NCBI RefSeq assembly: GCF_018130215.1
Contig: NZ_JAFCKQ010000005.1
Location: 62,001 to 126,000 of the forward strand
DNA from: Bradyrhizobium jicamae
GTDB lineage: Bacteria > Pseudomonadota > Alphaproteobacteria > Rhizobiales > Xanthobacteraceae
Direction: 5' to 3'
DNA: 64,000 nt
Part shown: positions 62,218-64,000 of the stretch, in pieces
Position numbering within the stretch: the stretch's first letter is position 1
Layout of the letters: each line of letters starts with the position of its first letter
Program-made: the position numbers and the translations under genes
Notes under the pieces: generated by a model
Seen by the model: only the letters and a program-made list of their open reading frames with translations
What the model was told of the DNA's origin: nothing
Databases searched by the model: none

Positions 62218-64000
62218 ATGTCGATTGAAACCGCCGCTGCAATCACGCGCGTCTTTGGCCCGTGCCAAATCGTGCAGTGGAATGCCCGTGATTCGAGTCT
62301 GCTTCAGGAATTGCTCCTTCTGGGGTGCGATGCCTATGCGGTCGGTCAGCACTCATTCGAAAACTCCCGCTGGATTTCATCCCGGGCCGAGGTACCTGTT
62401 CCGCACAAACCGATTGCTGTCGTCGAGGTCGCCGCCGAGAAGGATGCGCTCCTCCTGATCGATACCCTCGCAAGCCTCGATCATCTCCAGAACCTCTTCC
62501 TGATAGGTCCCGGCTTTTCCGGGGTCCGCAGACCGCTCGAGAACCAACTGTTCGCTCGGGGGTGGCGACGCCACCCGGCCTCACTCGCTATGTCGGACTA
62601 CGAGGGAATGCGCGACGACATGCTCCCGCTGCATTCCATCTACCAGCGCGTCCCGGCGCAGGCCGCTGCCGGGTGGCCCGTCGAAGATCTGCTGAGAGAG
62701 CGCAATCTCCACATGGACATGCTGCGCGAGAGCGGCTCGCGCGCCGATGCCCATGTCGTCCGCTATGCACTTGCTGCCTCGCTGGTCCGACCTGGTGACG
62801 TCGTTCTCGATTGCGCGTGCGGGCTCGGCTACGGCTCCGCGGTGATCGCCGCGACGACACAAGCCTCGAAGGTCATCGGCGTGGATGTCGATGCAGATAC
62901 GGTGGCCTACGCCAACGCGAATTACGGCGAGCAAAACGTCCGTTTCGAGGCCGGAGACGCGTCCGCCCTCGCCCATATCCCCGACGCCTCCGTCGACTTC
63001 ATCGTTTCGATGGAGACGATCGAACATGTCGAGAACTGGAAAGCCGTAGCAAAGGAATTCGCGAGGGTGTTGAAGCCCGACGGGCGGCTGGTTGCGAGCG
63101 TTCCGGACAGGTGGATGGACGATACCGGAAACGACCCCAACCCCTACCACTACCATGTCTTCGACTGGAGCAAGTTGTGTGAAGGTCTGGCCGAGGACTT
63201 CGTTCTTGAATCCCGCTATGTGCAGACAGCGCCCGGCGGCTTCAAATGGCCGCAGACTCCGCGTCAGCTGCGGCGCGTCCCCTTCGAAAGCGGTGTCGAA
63301 GGAGAATGGATATTGGTCGTGGCATCGGCCAATCCCTTTGCGAGGGCCGAGGAGCTGCGCGCTTCATACCGCCACCCCGCGTTTGCCGACGCCCTGTCCG
63401 CGAGCGGAGCGGTGGTCGTCGATTTCGGCTCACACTACGACAATCCATGGCTGTACCGGACCTTGGTCCAGGTCGGTGAGCGCTTCAGCGACAACGCGGT
63501 GCTGGGCCGGCTCGCCCACTGGGTTGCCGAAAATGCCCGCCCGGGATCTGCAGATCAGGGCGCCGCGCTTTGCGTCACGGGCTACCGCATTCTCGAACGT
63601 CGCCAGGCAAAAGAGGCGGGCGAGCTGGTTCGCAGGATAGAGAGCTATTGTCGAAGCGCCGAAGACACCACGAACCCTCATGTGCAGCGTTGGCGCATCT
63701 CGTTGGCCTTTCTCGCAGGCTGTCTGTCGGAACTATCCGGCGCGCTGGACGACGCGCTCAAATGGTTTTCATTGGCGGCCCGGCTGGACTGGCGATCCTT
63801 TTCCCCCATCCTGACCACCAAGACCATTGCGGCGGCCTTTCATGCAGCCCGGATCGCGCTGACATTCGAGGACGAAGCTAAAGCGTTGTCATTCTTCCAG
63901 ATAGGCTTCGACACCGCGCTCGAAGCCGCGCGCAGCGATCCGGGCGATTTTGCGGGCTCGAGCGAATCGCCCATTCCTTTCGGCCTCGCCGAGCTCGGCG
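62218..64000 (+). CDS. Tandem methyltransferase-like protein, 3' partial
   Basis: An open frame of 594 codons runs off the window end. Residues about 1-124 look like a degenerate methyltransferase fold (CQIVQWNARDSSLLQELL, then LLIDTLASLDHLQNLFLIGP and ENQLFARGWRRHPA) without the GxGxG motif. Residues about 180-330 hold a canonical class I SAM-dependent methyltransferase: motif I VVLDCACGLGYGSAVI (Asp198), IGVDVDADTV, VDFIVSMETIEHVENW and VLKPDGRLVASVPD. The rest is helical and could be a TPR-like or glycan-related region. Such proteins often belong to polysaccharide loci. The start could also be 62177, in frame. Confidence 0.8.
   Translation, partial: MSIETAAAITRVFGPCQIVQWNARDSSLLQELLLLGCDAYAVGQHSFENSRWISSRAEVPVPHKPIAVVEVAAEKDALLLIDTLASLDHLQNLFLIGPGFSGVRRPLENQLFARGWRRHPASLAMSDYEGMRDDMLPLHSIYQRVPAQAAAGWPVEDLLRERNLHMDMLRESGSRADAHVVRYALAASLVRPGDVVLDCACGLGYGSAVIAATTQASKVIGVDVDADTVAYANANYGEQNVRFEAGDASALAHIPDASVDFIVSMETIEHVENWKAVAKEFARVLKPDGRLVASVPDRWMDDTGNDPNPYHYHVFDWSKLCEGLAEDFVLESRYVQTAPGGFKWPQTPRQLRRVPFESGVEGEWILVVASANPFARAEELRASYRHPAFADALSASGAVVVDFGSHYDNPWLYRTLVQVGERFSDNAVLGRLAHWVAENARPGSADQGAALCVTGYRILERRQAKEAGELVRRIESYCRSAEDTTNPHVQRWRISLAFLAGCLSELSGALDDALKWFSLAARLDWRSFSPILTTKTIAAAFHAARIALTFEDEAKALSFFQIGFDTALEAARSDPGDFAGSSESPIPFGLAELG

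Overview
The window is GC-rich alphaproteobacterial chromosomal DNA. Gene content, gene order (dnaX-ybaB-recR; def-fmt-truA; yidC-rnpA-rpmH), the DUF1036/DUF805/DUF423 genes, CtrA-type boxes and dispersed palindromic repeats all fit Bradyrhizobium or a close relative. The genus is an inference from recall, not from a search.

Bases 1-20,000 are mostly housekeeping. They hold DNA replication and repair (dnaX, ybaB, recR, rmuC), protein maturation and translation (def, fmt, truA, rpmH, rnpA, engB, tRNA-Arg), lysine and arginine synthesis (dapE, dapD, argB), an AmpG-like permease, the YidC insertase and a two-transmembrane histidine kinase. Four palindromic repeats lie between genes at 11-15.4 kb.

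Bases 20,000-43,000 are accessory and metabolic. (a) A molybdopterin oxidoreductase is followed by its own ferredoxin, NADPH-ferredoxin reductase and MoaA, bracketed by two AraC regulators and followed by a flavoenzyme whose catalytic residues look like nitroalkane oxidase. (b) A sigma-54 activator, GntP-type permease and long CoA-transferase form a carboxylate uptake and activation unit with a recognisable -24/-12 promoter and upstream dyad. (c) A glutamine-type ABC transporter is translationally coupled to a C45 Ntn-hydrolase and an RpiR regulator. (d) A MarR-headed operon carries an isochorismatase-fold protein without the cysteine nucleophile and an MFS exporter. Several small secreted or membrane proteins follow.

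Bases 43,000-64,000 hold the most unusual genes. A NarL-type two-component system precedes a three-gene unit: a coiled-coil protein, a membrane protein ending in an OmpA domain, and a Ras/Rab-like small GTPase. Next come a TPR/GT9-like protein, then a protein fusing a ClpS-like domain, a ClpX-type zinc-binding domain and a CDC48/FtsH-like AAA module, then a large MscS channel. A two-component flavin monooxygenase (LLM oxygenase plus flavin reductase) has a consensus sigma-54 promoter and a 37-bp upstream dyad, with an AcoR-like sigma-54 activator encoded just downstream. The window closes with glgX and a tandem methyltransferase-like gene that starts just after a perfect CtrA box and runs off the end.

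No insertion sequence, integrase, prophage, CRISPR array, rRNA or nodulation gene was seen.
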